Notes: generated by a model from the letters alone, not told the origin. 44,363 nucleotides of DNA from Lysobacter sp. A03 (GCF_000855665.1 NZ_JXSS01000044.1:1-44363), one strand, 5' to 3'. Counted from the stretch's first letter, positions 18,401 to 26,752 are shown. A program made the numbers and translations.

Positions 18401-19056
18401 TGCCGCTGGTGGAGCGGTATCTGGATGATTCGGGGGTGCGTCGCAAGGACCCTGCGCAGGCGCCGCTCGCCGAAACGCTCGCCCGACGGTTGCAGGGGGC
18501 GCTGGAGGCACCGCTGGGACTTCAGGGAAATCCCGATATGTCGCTCGCGGACCTGCCCGAAGCCGACCTGCGTGCGGAAATGGGATTTCATTTCGCCCTG
18601 GACGGCGTCTCCATGGCTGATCTCCGTGAAGCATGCGCGGCCCACGGCGAGCCGCAGCTGGTGCCCACCAGCCAGCGTGTCCTGAGCGGACTCATGAACG
18701 GCAAGATCGACTTGACATTCCACTGCAATGAAAGATTTTATGTCCTTGATTACAAAGGCAACTACCTGGGCGATACCGTAGAAAGTTACATGGGTAGCGC
18801 GTTGCTTGAGCAGATGGACCGGAGTCGGTATCGCTTCCAGGCGTTGCTGTACACGGTTGCCGTGGACCGCTACCTGCGCCAGCGCCTTGGCGCCGGCTAT
18901 GACCGGTCGCGGCACCTGGGCGAATGTGTGTACCTGTTTGTCCGTGCGGCCGGGCTGGCACCGGATGCCGGCATCTGGCGGCACCGGTTTCCGGATGCGC
19001 TGCTGGACGCGGTTGGCAGCGTTCTAGGCGAAATCCGCACCGGGGTGGCGGCGTGA
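15457..19056 (+). CDS. recB: Exodeoxyribonuclease V subunit beta (RecB helicase-nuclease)
   Basis: A 1199-residue protein (E. coli RecB is 1180). UvrD-type helicase motifs run in order: Walker A EASAGTGKTWT (about residues 28-38), DEFQDTD (378-384), GDPKQAIYSFRGGD, LDTNHRSS, MTLHASKGLEFPIVFLP and RFRVLYVALTRA. The C-terminal RecB nuclease domain keeps its metal site: H966 (GNAVHAVFEF), D1085 (GKIDLTF), D1098 and K1100 (LDYKGN). It is therefore predicted to be both helicase- and nuclease-competent. The ATG overlaps the recC stop by 4 bases, and GGGGAGG lies 6 bases upstream. It acts in double-strand-break repair and degradation of linear DNA. Confidence 0.97.
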   Translation: MNETVSALPCTPDWRDLVLAPGGRSLIEASAGTGKTWTIAVLYLRLLLEQGRSPRQVVVTTFTEAAAQELRERLRGKLRWAVQLAESAEPVAGDAGPDTSWLLGRWQQDADVRASDLQALRLALAEMDAAPISTLHSLCRRILADHPFACGVAFVMGEMVASDALLDEVTGDLWRRLQQGDDSDPLVMLGRSAGNLSRDRLRTQLKVCLGQGVSVGGMPSAEINAALDPAWIPKLEGIIAGSAETFAKSAALPRVLTELLELLKDHSRLPSEESCKRLASASKLTGVRKAFENDPHLLAAGQFAEACVPAIRGLQMSFWRELAAVARGEIESRLAARHQLTFDALISTVSDALVREAAGSERPLADALHDAWPVALVDEFQDTDALQYGILDAIYCDAVGAPRGRLVMIGDPKQAIYSFRGGDIHAYQRAAASAVAGDRLTLDTNHRSSEALVDAVNQFYAVAGDQLSALDTTDIRCRPVNASKRRSSTPYTVDGEPCAKPLVIHYQSPAAPSQPERRAQALRACADQIAEMLQSRVHRITGRPVEPSDIAVLLPTASDITSLRDELRARGVPCVTSTRSSVFATDIARDLQTVLHAVAYPGELGALRAAAATRLWGASFSELQEWGDDILRWQAVAGQFRQWHLDWQRRGVLHVVEQLITHMAPRYLQTLAGERALTDLRHLGELLQARSEDDPGLEELLGWLAECRDGDGDSGDDAVEAAQLRIESDSARVRLMTLHASKGLEFPIVFLPLMWNHGEKPGGDMHVLTDPRTGASRVERSPEAAAAKAQELQDERFRVLYVALTRAIYACHVFALDVERPANAKAKSPLQGTKRSALDVMLARLPAPLGSTELEAQTTRIDWSQGWLPTERQHYVPDAGTTGRQRNARPMPALPVGPLPGKHSFTTLTHGEQRDAVNPEAAAGDETEGSVAGSSAAVPESVPAVPHPELLAVADVRGTDFGNAVHAVFEFRKIGEPITAQLPLVERYLDDSGVRRKDPAQAPLAETLARRLQGALEAPLGLQGNPDMSLADLPEADLRAEMGFHFALDGVSMADLREACAAHGEPQLVPTSQRVLSGLMNGKIDLTFHCNERFYVLDYKGNYLGDTVESYMGSALLEQMDRSRYRFQALLYTVAVDRYLRQRLGAGYDRSRHLGECVYLFVRAAGLAPDAGIWRHRFPDALLDAVGSVLGEIRTGVAA

Positions 19057-20975
19057 ACGCATCAATGACTTACCGCTTCCGCCGATCGGCGAAGGAACCC
19101 GCTCCACCAGAGGCGTGGCGGATGCTGGATCACACCGTGGCGCGCTGGGTGAAGGCGCATGGGGGCTCGGCCGCGTTGGCCGAGTTGGCGGGCTGGGCCA
19201 GCGTCGCCGATGGCCACGGCGACAGCGCCCTGCCGCTGCGTGGCGAGGCCGCCGGTCGCCATGGAATGCCGGCACTTGAGGAGGGCGCGTTGGCGCAACT
19301 GATGGCCGACCCGATGGTCACGGTGGTGGCTGCCGGGTCAGCGGAAGACACGCACGCAATCGCAGCCACTCCGTTCGTGATTGATAACGGGCATTTCTAC
19401 CTGCTGCGCAACCATCTGCATGAGGGCGCCGTGGCGCGGCATGTCAGCGTGCGCCGCGCAGCCGCCGAGACTGGGCCCGCCGGCAGTGCGGCCGATATCG
19501 ACGTCCTGTTCCAGGGGGACAGAAGCGAGCGGGTAGCTGCCCAGCGCGCCGCGGTTGCCCAGGTCCCGGGCAAACGGCTGTTCGTTCTTACCGGCGGCCC
19601 CGGCACCGGCAAGACGACCACGGTCCTGCGCATGCTGATGCTGCTGCTCAAGCGCCGCGCCGGCTCAGGCGCCGCGCCGGCGATCGTCCGGATCGGCGCG
19701 CCAACCGGCAAGGCGGCGCAACGGCTCTCAGAGTCACTGCGCGACGGCGCCAGGCTGATGCGCGACGGGCAGACGCCGCTTCCCGGACACTGGCACCCGT
19801 GGCTGGAGGGGTCGCTCAATGCGCCTGCCAGCACCCTGCACAGGCTGCTGGGAAGCCGCGGACATGCGGGCGGCTTCGTTCACCACGCGGGAAACCCCGT
19901 ACCTGCCGACATCGTCATCGTCGACGAAGCCTCCATGGTCGACCTCGCGATGCTGCGCCATCTGCTGGAGGCATTGCGCGAGGACGCCACGCTGATTCTC
20001 GTCGGCGACGCCGACCAGTTGACCTCGGTGGGCACCGGTTCGGTGTTGCTGGACCTCGTCGGCGCGATGGAGGCAGAGGCCGATCCCGGTCTGGTCCGAC
20101 TCTCGCACAGCTTCCGCGCTGATCAGTCGCTGCTGCCGCTCAACGAATCGGTGCGCCTTGGCGACATCGACGCGTTCGAACGCGCCGTCATCGACTCCGG
20201 TGATCAGGTGCAACGCGTGCAGATCGGGTCCTCGCAAGAGCTGGACGCGGCGTTGGCCGGCTGGGCCCGAAGCCTGGCCGATGGATTGCGCGCAGCGGGT
20301 GTGTTCTCGCGGCTGCCGCGCGGCGCCCACGGTGCACCGGACCAGTCGGTGGCCCTCGCCGCCCTGGACGGTTTGCGCGATCGACAGCTGCTCTGTGCTT
20401 TGCGCGAAGGCGAGTTCGGCGCCGAGGCGGCCAATCGCCACCTGGAGTCTTCGATTCGCGCCGCCTCATCCGACGATGCGCTGTCGGTCACCCGGGGTGA
20501 GTGGTACCCCGGCCGCGTGGTGATGATCACCCGCAACGATTACACCGCCGGCCTGTTCAACGGTGACGTCGGCATCTGCCTGGAGGATGCCGAGGGCGCG
20601 TTGGGGGTCTGGTTTGTGGTAACCGTTGCCGCGTCCGCAGCCAGCGCGATCGACGACGATGTCCCGGCGCTGGCGACTGAGCGGAGCCGCCTTGCGGTCT
20701 GCTTCGTGCCCGGGAGCCTGCCTGACCACCAAGGCGGCTTTGCCATCACGATCCACAAGAGCCAAGGATCTGAGTATCGCGAAGTCGCTGTGCTGCTGCC
20801 GCCGGATCCGGACAACCGCATCCTCTCTCGGCAACTGCTCTACACCGGGATCTCGCGCGCCCGGCAAACGGTGCAGATATGGGCATCGGACGCGGTGCTG
20901 CGTCGCGCAATCTCGACCCCCGCACGCCGGTCGAGCGGCCTTCGCGCCAAGCTGGACGCCACCAAGTCGTCGTAG
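19053..20975 (+). CDS. recD: Exodeoxyribonuclease V subunit alpha (RecD helicase)
   Basis: A 640-residue SF1 helicase subunit. Walker A is GGPGTGKTTT (residues 181-190), preceded by the RecD-specific AAVAQVPGKRLFVLTG. Then come GAPTGKAAQRLSESL, STLHRLLG, the Walker B IVDEASMVD, LVGDADQLTSVGTGSVLLDL, LSHSFRA and the C-terminal FAITIHKSQGSEY with LLYTGISRARQ. As the fast 5'-3' motor, RecD completes RecBCD. The GTG at 19053 overlaps the recB stop (GTGA), so translational coupling is likely. An ATG at 19065 is the alternative. Order C-B-D with overlaps makes this a compact operon without the ptrA insertion seen in E. coli. Confidence 0.96.
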   Translation: MNASMTYRFRRSAKEPAPPEAWRMLDHTVARWVKAHGGSAALAELAGWASVADGHGDSALPLRGEAAGRHGMPALEEGALAQLMADPMVTVVAAGSAEDTHAIAATPFVIDNGHFYLLRNHLHEGAVARHVSVRRAAAETGPAGSAADIDVLFQGDRSERVAAQRAAVAQVPGKRLFVLTGGPGTGKTTTVLRMLMLLLKRRAGSGAAPAIVRIGAPTGKAAQRLSESLRDGARLMRDGQTPLPGHWHPWLEGSLNAPASTLHRLLGSRGHAGGFVHHAGNPVPADIVIVDEASMVDLAMLRHLLEALREDATLILVGDADQLTSVGTGSVLLDLVGAMEAEADPGLVRLSHSFRADQSLLPLNESVRLGDIDAFERAVIDSGDQVQRVQIGSSQELDAALAGWARSLADGLRAAGVFSRLPRGAHGAPDQSVALAALDGLRDRQLLCALREGEFGAEAANRHLESSIRAASSDDALSVTRGEWYPGRVVMITRNDYTAGLFNGDVGICLEDAEGALGVWFVVTVAASAASAIDDDVPALATERSRLAVCFVPGSLPDHQGGFAITIHKSQGSEYREVAVLLPPDPDNRILSRQLLYTGISRARQTVQIWASDAVLRRAISTPARRSSGLRAKLDATKSS

Positions 20976-21129
20976 GGACGGCGTGACGTTGGCCGGCGCA
21001 AGTCATCTGCTCTGCGACGATTCGCGCGCGCAGAGCACACGGGCTCATCGCATCGGGAGAGGCATAGTGGGGGTTCGCCAGATACGGCTGTTGTCCGTAC
21101 CGGCACCCCACCCGCATCAGGAGAACCCC

Positions 21130-21552
21130 ATGAAGAAGACCGCATCAGCTGTCTGGACCGGCGAAGTCAAGACCGGCAAGGGCAGCATTTCGACCGAGAC
21201 CGGTGTCCTGCGCGACGCACCCTATGGTTTCAAGGCACGATTCGAGGATGGCCCCGGCACCAACCCCGAGGAACTGATCGGTGCGGCCCACGCTGGCTGC
21301 TTCTCGATGGCGCTTTCGATGATGCTGGGCAAGGAGAACCTGACCCCCGACAGGATCGAAACCACAGCCGCGGTTACCCTTGACCCGGACGCGCTGGAGA
21401 TCACCACCATCCATCTCGACGTCAAGGCCAAAGTGCCCGGAGCTGACGATGCAACGTTCCAGCGCATCGCCACCGCCGCAAAGGAAGGCTGCCCGGTTTC
21501 AAAGGTGCTCAAGGGCGCCAGGATCACCATGGACGCGAAACTCGACGCGTAG
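21130..21552 (+). CDS. OsmC-family peroxiredoxin
   Basis: A 140-residue protein that matches OsmC length and layout: start MKKTASAVWTGEVKTGKGSISTETG, then TNPEELIGAAHAGCFSMALS, and KEGCPVSKVLKGA near the C-terminus. The two catalytic cysteines are C57 and C121. It reduces organic hydroperoxides in the cytoplasm. The leading GTGSISTETG pattern points to OsmC rather than Ohr. AGGAG lies about 8 bases before the ATG. It stands alone, 154 bases after recD. Confidence 0.94.
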   Translation: MKKTASAVWTGEVKTGKGSISTETGVLRDAPYGFKARFEDGPGTNPEELIGAAHAGCFSMALSMMLGKENLTPDRIETTAAVTLDPDALEITTIHLDVKAKVPGADDATFQRIATAAKEGCPVSKVLKGARITMDAKLDA

Positions 21553-21560
21553 CTGGATCG

Positions 21561-21585
21561 GCCGCCGCGCATTCGCCGCGGCGGC
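21561..21585. terminator. Hairpin between convergent osmC and PAAR genes
   Basis: A perfect 9-base GC stem (21561-21569 with 21577-21585) has a 7-base loop and starts 9 bases after the OsmC stop. No T-run follows on either strand, so it may be a weak terminator or an mRNA 3' stabiliser for one or both convergent genes. Confidence 0.4.
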
Positions 21586-21638
21586 ATCTTAGCGAAAACG
21601 AGAGGTATCGGGCCTGAGCCGTTAGGGCGCCTGAGGGG

Positions 21639-21902
21639 CTACAGCGATACGCGCATCTGTTTGGCTGCCAGCACCTTGCACCCACACGCCAGGCCGCTGC
21701 CGTGCACGGCAACCGGCTGGCCATCGATCAGGGTGGTGCTGTCGCCATCGACGATCGGAAAACTGCCCTTGTGGGTTGGGCACGTTGCCTGATCGGTCAC
21801 GCGCGCCACCGGCTTTCCATCGATATCGGTAAACGGGGAGCCGGTAATGACCTGGCCGCCGCCGCTGGTTGGATCCCCGATCACAATCCACATCTTCGCC
21901 AT
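21639..21902 (-). CDS. PAAR-domain protein (orphan)
   Basis: An 87-residue protein made of a single PAAR domain: GDPTSGGGQVITGSPFTDIDGKPVARVTD, a CPTHKG metal-site cysteine/histidine segment, IVDGDSTTLIDGQPVAVHGS and LACGCKVLAAKQ. PAAR proteins form the metal-capped conical tip on VgrG spikes of type VI secretion systems and carry effectors. No VgrG, Hcp, sheath gene, toxin extension or immunity gene lies nearby, so the protein is an isolated tip component or serves a T6SS elsewhere in the genome. AGGAG lies 6 bases before the ATG, and the gene is convergent with osmC. Confidence 0.85.
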   Translation of the reverse strand: MAKMWIVIGDPTSGGGQVITGSPFTDIDGKPVARVTDQATCPTHKGSFPIVDGDSTTLIDGQPVAVHGSGLACGCKVLAAKQMRVSL

Positions 21903-22034
21903 GGTGTTCTCCTTGTCTCGCTCGACCCCGCCAGTCTAGCGCGCGGAAGCGCACCCGCGCTGGGCGGGCGACCTTATGATGAACAGGACGGAAAACTGCT
22001 CGTTATTCCGCGTTGAAGACGCCGGGAGGCCACC

Positions 22035-23264
22035 CTGAAACCCACCCGCACACGTAGCGCATTGCTGGTGATCCTCGCCCTCGTGGTCGTCCTGTCCGGA
22101 TGGCTGATCATGCGCAAGGTCCAGGGACCGCAGGTGCCTGCGTACCGCCTGCAAGCACAGCCGCTGGTGCAAACCGTCGTCGCAACCGGCCGGGTCGCTT
22201 CAGCATCGCGTGCCCAGGTGGGTGCGCAGGTCGCCGGGGTCATAGCCGAACGATTGGTCCGCGAGGGCGATACGGTCGCGGCCGGTGATGTGCTGGCGGT
22301 GCTGCAGGCCGATGAATACCAGGCGCGGTTGGGTGAAGCACGGGCGGCGCTGGCCGATCTGCAGCAATCGGGAAAGCCGCAGGCGGAAGCCTCATTGCGC
22401 CGGGCCCGATCGGCTTTCACCCAGGCGAGTCGGGAGGCGGTCCGCCGGCGTGAGCTGTTTGCCCAGCAACTGGTGTCGCGAGAGATGATGGAGCAGTCGG
22501 TGCAGGCTGAAGCCGCGGCCCGCGCCGCGCTGGACCAGGCGGAGCTGAGCGCGCGGTCGCTGTCACCGGGCAACCCCGCGGAGACCGAAGCGCGCCAGCG
22601 GGTCTCGGCCGCCGAGGCGTTGCTGCAGAAGACCCGCGTCCGTGCCCAAGTCGGCGGCACCGTGCTGACCCGGGATGCCGAGCCCGGTGATGTCGTCCAG
22701 CCGGGGCAGGTGTTGTTCGAGATCGCCCGCGATGGCCAGACCGAAGTTCTGGTTCCGGTGGACGAGAAAAACCTGTCGGTCCTTGCGCTGGAACAATCGG
22801 CGATCTGCGTTGCCGACGCGTATCCGGATCGCCCGTTCCCTGCGACGGTCGTCTTCATTGCACCCGCGGTGGATCCGCAGCGCGGCAGCGTGGATATCCG
22901 CCTGCAAATGAATCCCGTGCCCGAGTTCCTGCGCCAGGACATGACCGTTTCGGTCAACGTGGAAACCGGGCGTCGCGAACGCGCATTGGTGGTCCCCAAT
23001 GACGCCCTGGAGCGCGACGAGCGCGGAAACGCGGCGGTGTGGAAGTTCGCTGATGGCAGGGTCGAACGGGTAGAAGTGACGCTTGGCCTGCGTGGAATCA
23101 CCGTCACCGAAGTCACCGGTGGACTGGCCGAAGGTGATGTGGTCCTGAGCGCCCCTGAGGCAACGCTAGCCGATGGCGACCGGGTGCGTCCGCGACTCGG
23201 AGCGATTCCGTCCGAACGCGCGGACTCCGCGACCGATCGCGAAATACCGGTCAAGTTCGACTGA
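22035..23264 (+). CDS. HlyD/MacA-type periplasmic adaptor of an ABC export system
   Basis: About 409 residues. A single N-terminal membrane helix (LLVILALVVVLSGWLIM) is followed by a lipoyl half-motif (VVATGRVASASRAQVGAQVAGVI), an alpha-helical hairpin of about 100 residues (KPQAEASLRRAR to the end of AETEARQRVSAAEALL), the second lipoyl half (VRAQVGGTVLTRDAEPGDVV) and beta-barrel/MP domains (RQDMTVSVNVETG, LVVPNDALE). It links an inner-membrane permease to an outer-membrane channel. The first conventional start in frame (TTG, 22062) has no ribosome-binding site and would fall at the edge of the membrane helix. CTG at 22035 has GGGAGG 5 bases upstream and adds a basic KPTRTR anchor, so it is preferred. 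The permease follows 5 bases after its stop. Confidence 0.9.
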   Translation: MKPTRTRSALLVILALVVVLSGWLIMRKVQGPQVPAYRLQAQPLVQTVVATGRVASASRAQVGAQVAGVIAERLVREGDTVAAGDVLAVLQADEYQARLGEARAALADLQQSGKPQAEASLRRARSAFTQASREAVRRRELFAQQLVSREMMEQSVQAEAAARAALDQAELSARSLSPGNPAETEARQRVSAAEALLQKTRVRAQVGGTVLTRDAEPGDVVQPGQVLFEIARDGQTEVLVPVDEKNLSVLALEQSAICVADAYPDRPFPATVVFIAPAVDPQRGSVDIRLQMNPVPEFLRQDMTVSVNVETGRRERALVVPNDALERDERGNAAVWKFADGRVERVEVTLGLRGITVTEVTGGLAEGDVVLSAPEATLADGDRVRPRLGAIPSERADSATDREIPVKFD

Positions 23265-23269
23265 CCGCC

Positions 23270-24472
23270 ATGTGGACCGAATGGACCATTGCGACCCGGT
23301 TCCTGCGTGAGGGCCGCGCCCAGAGCACACTCATCCTGGTGGGCATCGGTGTTGGCGTCGCGGTGATCGTTTTCATCACCGCCCTGATCACCGGGCTGCA
23401 GGACAACATTGTCGACCGGACCTTGGGCACGCAGTCGCACATCAGGATATCCCCGCCCGATGAGCTCAACCGGATCCTGCCGCTGGACGGCCCCGCCGTG
23501 CGCATGCTGCTGGAGACCCGTCGCGCCCAGCGGTTGCGCTCGATCAACAACTGGCAGCAACTGCGTGACGTGCTGGATGACTTCCCGCAGGTCACGGCGG
23601 TGTCGCCCATCATTTCGGGTCCGGCGTTCGCGCGTCGCGGTGAGGCGCTGCAGTCGGTTGCCCTGGTGGGCATCGACCCGCGTCGCTACCAGCAGATCCT
23701 GCCCATCAGCGACGACATCATCGCTGGAGCGTTCCGGATCGGTGCCGGTGAGACGGTCATCGGCAAGCAGCTGTCCATCGATCTGGGGGTCAGCGTCGGC
23801 GACAAGCTGCGCCTGGAAACGGGGCAGGGCGGCGACAGCGTGGTCAACGTCGCCGGAATCTTTGAGCTGGGCGTGCGCGAGCTCGATGCGCGTTACGTGT
23901 ACCTCGACATGAGCCAGGCCCAGTCACTGTTGGACCTGCCCGGTGCGGCGACGGTGATCGACCTGACGGTCACCGACATCTTCAAAGCCGACACCATTGC
24001 CACCCGCATCCGTCGGCTCACCGGGCAGAAAGTCGAGAGCTGGATGGAGACCAACGCGCAACTGCTCAACGCGCTGCGCAGCCAGAGCATGTCGACCACC
24101 ATGATCAGCGTGTTCGTCGCGTTGAGCGTCGCGCTGGGCATCGCCAGCGTGCTGTCGGTGAGCGTGGTCCAGCGCACCCGCGAGATCGGCATCCTGCGCG
24201 CAATCGGCATCACCCGCGCGCAGATGCTTCGGGTGTTCCTGATCCAGGGCGCGCTGTTCGGGCTGCTGGGCTCGCTGCTGGGCGGCATCAGCGGAGTCGG
24301 CCTGGTGACGGCGTTCAACAACTTCGGCCCCCGCCTGTTCTATATCCCGGTCAATCCATGGCTGCTGGTCGCGGCGACGGGGCTGGCGACCTTGACCGGG
24401 GTGATCGCTGCCGCCATTCCGGCGCGCCGCGCGGCGCGTCTGGATCCGGTCGTGGCGATCCGCCATGTCTGA
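23270..24472 (+). CDS. ABC transporter permease (FtsX/LolE/MacB type)
   Basis: A 400-residue permease with the FtsX-family topology: one N-terminal transmembrane helix (LILVGIGVGVAVIVFITALITG, about residues 22-43), a large periplasmic domain (about 45-270) and three C-terminal helices starting at MISVFVALSVALGIASVLSVS, LIQGALFGLLGSLLGGISG and PWLLVAATGLATLTGVIAA. The cytoplasmic VVQRTREIGILRAIGITRAQ, which couples to the ATPase, and the terminal IPARRAARLDPVVAIRHV are classic. It sits between the adaptor and the ATPase; its stop overlaps the ATPase start by 8 bases. The substrate is unknown; the set resembles MacAB-like or lipid/lipoprotein exporters with separate permease and ATPase. Confidence 0.92.
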   Translation: MWTEWTIATRFLREGRAQSTLILVGIGVGVAVIVFITALITGLQDNIVDRTLGTQSHIRISPPDELNRILPLDGPAVRMLLETRRAQRLRSINNWQQLRDVLDDFPQVTAVSPIISGPAFARRGEALQSVALVGIDPRRYQQILPISDDIIAGAFRIGAGETVIGKQLSIDLGVSVGDKLRLETGQGGDSVVNVAGIFELGVRELDARYVYLDMSQAQSLLDLPGAATVIDLTVTDIFKADTIATRIRRLTGQKVESWMETNAQLLNALRSQSMSTTMISVFVALSVALGIASVLSVSVVQRTREIGILRAIGITRAQMLRVFLIQGALFGLLGSLLGGISGVGLVTAFNNFGPRLFYIPVNPWLLVAATGLATLTGVIAAAIPARRAARLDPVVAIRHV

Positions 24473-25256
24473 GCCGGGGAGGAAGCCTCCGCTCGTGGGC
24501 AAGTCGAGTCACGACAACCAGCAGGAGGTCCTGCGGCTGGAGCGCGTTCGCAAGAGCTACAACGTCGGCCTGCCCACCGAAGTCGAGGTGCTGCACGGCC
24601 TGGATCTGCGCCTGCAGCGCAGCGATTTCGCCGCACTCGTCGGCGCTTCGGGATCGGGAAAAAGCACGCTGCTCAACCTCATCGGGCTGCTGGACACGCC
24701 GACGAGCGGTGAGATCCTGCTGCTGGGCGAAGCCACGACGGCGATGGACGACGTGCGCCGCACTGCGGTTCGCGGACACTCGATCGGATTCGTGTTCCAG
24801 TTCCACCACCTGATCCAGGCGTTCACTGCGCTGGAAAATGTGCTGATGCCGTTGATCGTCGCCGGTGGCAAGCCGACGCCAGAGCAGCGCGCGATGGGCG
24901 AAGGCTTGCTGCAGGACGTGGGGTTGAAGGGTTTTGCCGACCGCAGGCCGGACCAGCTCTCCGGCGGGCAGCAGCAACGCGTCGCCGTCGCGCGGGCATT
25001 GGTCACGCGGCCGGCGCTGCTATTGGCCGACGAGCCGACCGGGAACCTGGACAGCAAGACCGCGGATGATGTCTTCGCCCTGTTCCGCAAGTTCAACCGC
25101 GAGTTCGGCTGCGCGGTCCTGCTGGTGACCCACGATCCACGGCTTTCATCGCAGTGCGACCGCACGGTCACGCTGACCGATGGCAGGATCACCGCTGACA
25201 CGGCGAACCCCCGGCTGGATGGCAAAACCTTGCCACCCTCTGGGCTCAGGCCATGA
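24465..25256 (+). CDS. ABC transporter ATP-binding protein (LolD/MacB-type)
   Basis: A 263-residue nucleotide-binding subunit. Walker A is GASGSGKST (residues 60-68), the Q-loop lies in FVFQFHHLI, the signature is LSGGQQQR (165-172), Walker B is LLLADEPTGNLD (185-196) and the H-loop is VTHDPRL. The TGNLDSKTADDVF segment is typical of the LolD/MacB/FtsE subfamily, which pairs with FtsX-like permeases. It is the third gene of the adaptor-permease-ATPase operon and presumably energises that exporter. Its 3' end overlaps the convergent diguanylate cyclase gene by 11 bases. Confidence 0.95.
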   Translation: MSEPGRKPPLVGKSSHDNQQEVLRLERVRKSYNVGLPTEVEVLHGLDLRLQRSDFAALVGASGSGKSTLLNLIGLLDTPTSGEILLLGEATTAMDDVRRTAVRGHSIGFVFQFHHLIQAFTALENVLMPLIVAGGKPTPEQRAMGEGLLQDVGLKGFADRRPDQLSGGQQQRVAVARALVTRPALLLADEPTGNLDSKTADDVFALFRKFNREFGCAVLLVTHDPRLSSQCDRTVTLTDGRITADTANPRLDGKTLPPSGLRP

Positions 25257-26289
25257 CCGCGTTCCGACCCCGGTCTTTTGCACGGTAGAGCGCGCTGTCG
25301 GCCTGTTCCAACCAGATATCCAGCCAGGTATCGGGCTGGCTGGGCTGCGCGGGCGCCACCGCCATACCTATGCTCACGGTCGGAATCACTTCGGGGTAGT
25401 CCGCAAGGCGGATCCGCTCGACTTCGCGACGCAAACGCTCGGCGATCGCGAGCGCTTCGGCCTGGGTGGTTTCAGGCAGCAACACGGCAAATTCGTCTCC
25501 ACCGCGCCGTCCGACGTGGTCGTGCGGCCGCATTACCCGCCGCATCCGTTCAGCCAGCTCCCGCAGCGTCGCATCACCTGCTCCGTGGCCGTGTCGATCA
25601 TTGATCTGCTTGAACCGGTCGACGTCGATCAGAAGGATGCAGTCCTCCCGGTCGGGCCGACGGTTGGCCAGCACCTGCTGCGCCTGTTCCTCCCACGCTC
25701 CGCGCCGCGAGAGGCCGGTCAGGGTGTCGATGCGGCGAACCCGATCCAGTTCCCGGTTCTGTTTGGTGACTTTGCGGATAAGCTGATAGCGCCCGACGCT
25801 GACCGCGATCATGTGGATCAGCAGCATCGGCATGCACGCCAGCAACACCGGCATCGATGTCATTGGATTGAAACCGGTGCCAAGCAGCACGGCGCTCGCC
25901 ACACCGCCAAGGACCAGTACCGGCAAGGAATGCAGCCATAGTCGCCGGAAGCCGGTGCTGAGCTTGTCTACCGTCGTGAGGGTAATGAGCAGCGTGCTGG
26001 GCAACACATTGAAATGCATCATCGGAACCATGGCCCCCGCAATCGCCGAGTCGATCAGCAGGTTGCACTTTTCTGCGCGCGCCGGATCGGGAGCGCGGCT
26101 CGCTCGCCAGTAGGCTAGATGGGGCCAGACCAGGCAGCCCAGGACCATGAACGTCCACGCCACCCACGTTGCATGAAGCTCGTAAAGAACGACCGACACA
26201 GATAGTCCGCCCAGCGCCATTCCAACCACGCGGTATGGATAGATGAGGCGGCTCACCCACAAGGGGTTGCGTGCTTCGCGACGATTCAT
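25246..26289 (-). CDS. Membrane diguanylate cyclase, MASE2-GGDEF
   Basis: A 347-residue protein. The N-terminal half is a MASE2 sensory domain with about five membrane segments (from RLIYPYRVVGMALGGLSVSVV to LLACMPMLLIHMIAVSV, residues 15-167). A GGDEF domain follows: DTLTGLSRRGAW, LIDVDRFKQINDRHGHGAGD, active-site GGDEF at 263-267 and VSIGMAVAP. The inhibitory site RxxD (R254-D257) lies 5 residues before GGDEF and is intact, so feedback inhibition by c-di-GMP is expected. It makes c-di-GMP, which favours adhesion and biofilm; a link to the adhesin at the left edge is possible but unsupported. The signal is unknown. Confidence 0.95.
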   Translation of the reverse strand: MNRREARNPLWVSRLIYPYRVVGMALGGLSVSVVLYELHATWVAWTFMVLGCLVWPHLAYWRASRAPDPARAEKCNLLIDSAIAGAMVPMMHFNVLPSTLLITLTTVDKLSTGFRRLWLHSLPVLVLGGVASAVLLGTGFNPMTSMPVLLACMPMLLIHMIAVSVGRYQLIRKVTKQNRELDRVRRIDTLTGLSRRGAWEEQAQQVLANRRPDREDCILLIDVDRFKQINDRHGHGAGDATLRELAERMRRVMRPHDHVGRRGGDEFAVLLPETTQAEALAIAERLRREVERIRLADYPEVIPTVSIGMAVAPAQPSQPDTWLDIWLEQADSALYRAKDRGRNAVMA

Positions 26290-26488
26290 GCCACGTCGCC
26301 GCGTGGACGCAAGTGACCGTCAGTGTCCCGATCGCGCAGGCATCTTGCGCTCAACGTCTGTCTTCGCATCACAACGGCCCCCCGTCTTCCCGCTGAATCA
26401 TACACCCGGCCCGGCGCGTCGCTAACGCTGTGTTGCAGTGCCCGGGTCTACTCTGGTTGCAGCAAAAAACAGTGGAGCGGACGAAGTC

Positions 26489-26752
26489 ATGGCAACCGGA
26501 TGGGCAGGCGATGGCGCAGTGCAGGACCAGATTGACGCGACGGTCGAGGATGCGGTGAAGCGTGCACGCAGCCACCTGGCGACGGGACCTGGATTGATGC
26601 ATTGCGAGGAATGCGATGAGGCGATTCCCGCAGCGCGGCGCGAAGCCGTGCCCGGCGTCCGCCTCTGCGTGGTCTGCCAGCAGGTCGAGGATAACCAGCG
26701 CGCTGAAAGCGGCTACAACCGTCGTGGCAGCAAGGACAGCCAGTTGCGCTGA
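26489..26752 (+). CDS. DksA/TraR-type zinc-finger protein (YbiI-like)
   Basis: An 87-residue protein beginning MATGWAGDGAVQDQIDATVEDAV, the conserved helical opening of the short YbiI-like DksA relatives. It is followed by a C4 zinc finger with C39, C42, C60 and C63 (HCEECDEAIPAARRE and RLCVVCQQ). It lacks the long coiled coil of true DksA, so action in the RNA polymerase secondary channel is doubtful. The ATG at 26489 was chosen over an upstream in-frame ATG because it matches the family start and has GGAG about 11 bases upstream. It is a single gene, divergent from the cyclase. Confidence 0.87.
   Translation: MATGWAGDGAVQDQIDATVEDAVKRARSHLATGPGLMHCEECDEAIPAARREAVPGVRLCVVCQQVEDNQRAESGYNRRGSKDSQLR

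Noticed and set aside
21639-21902. Type VI secretion effector cluster
   Set aside because: Only a bare PAAR domain is present; no VgrG, toxin domain or immunity gene lies in the surrounding 10 kb.
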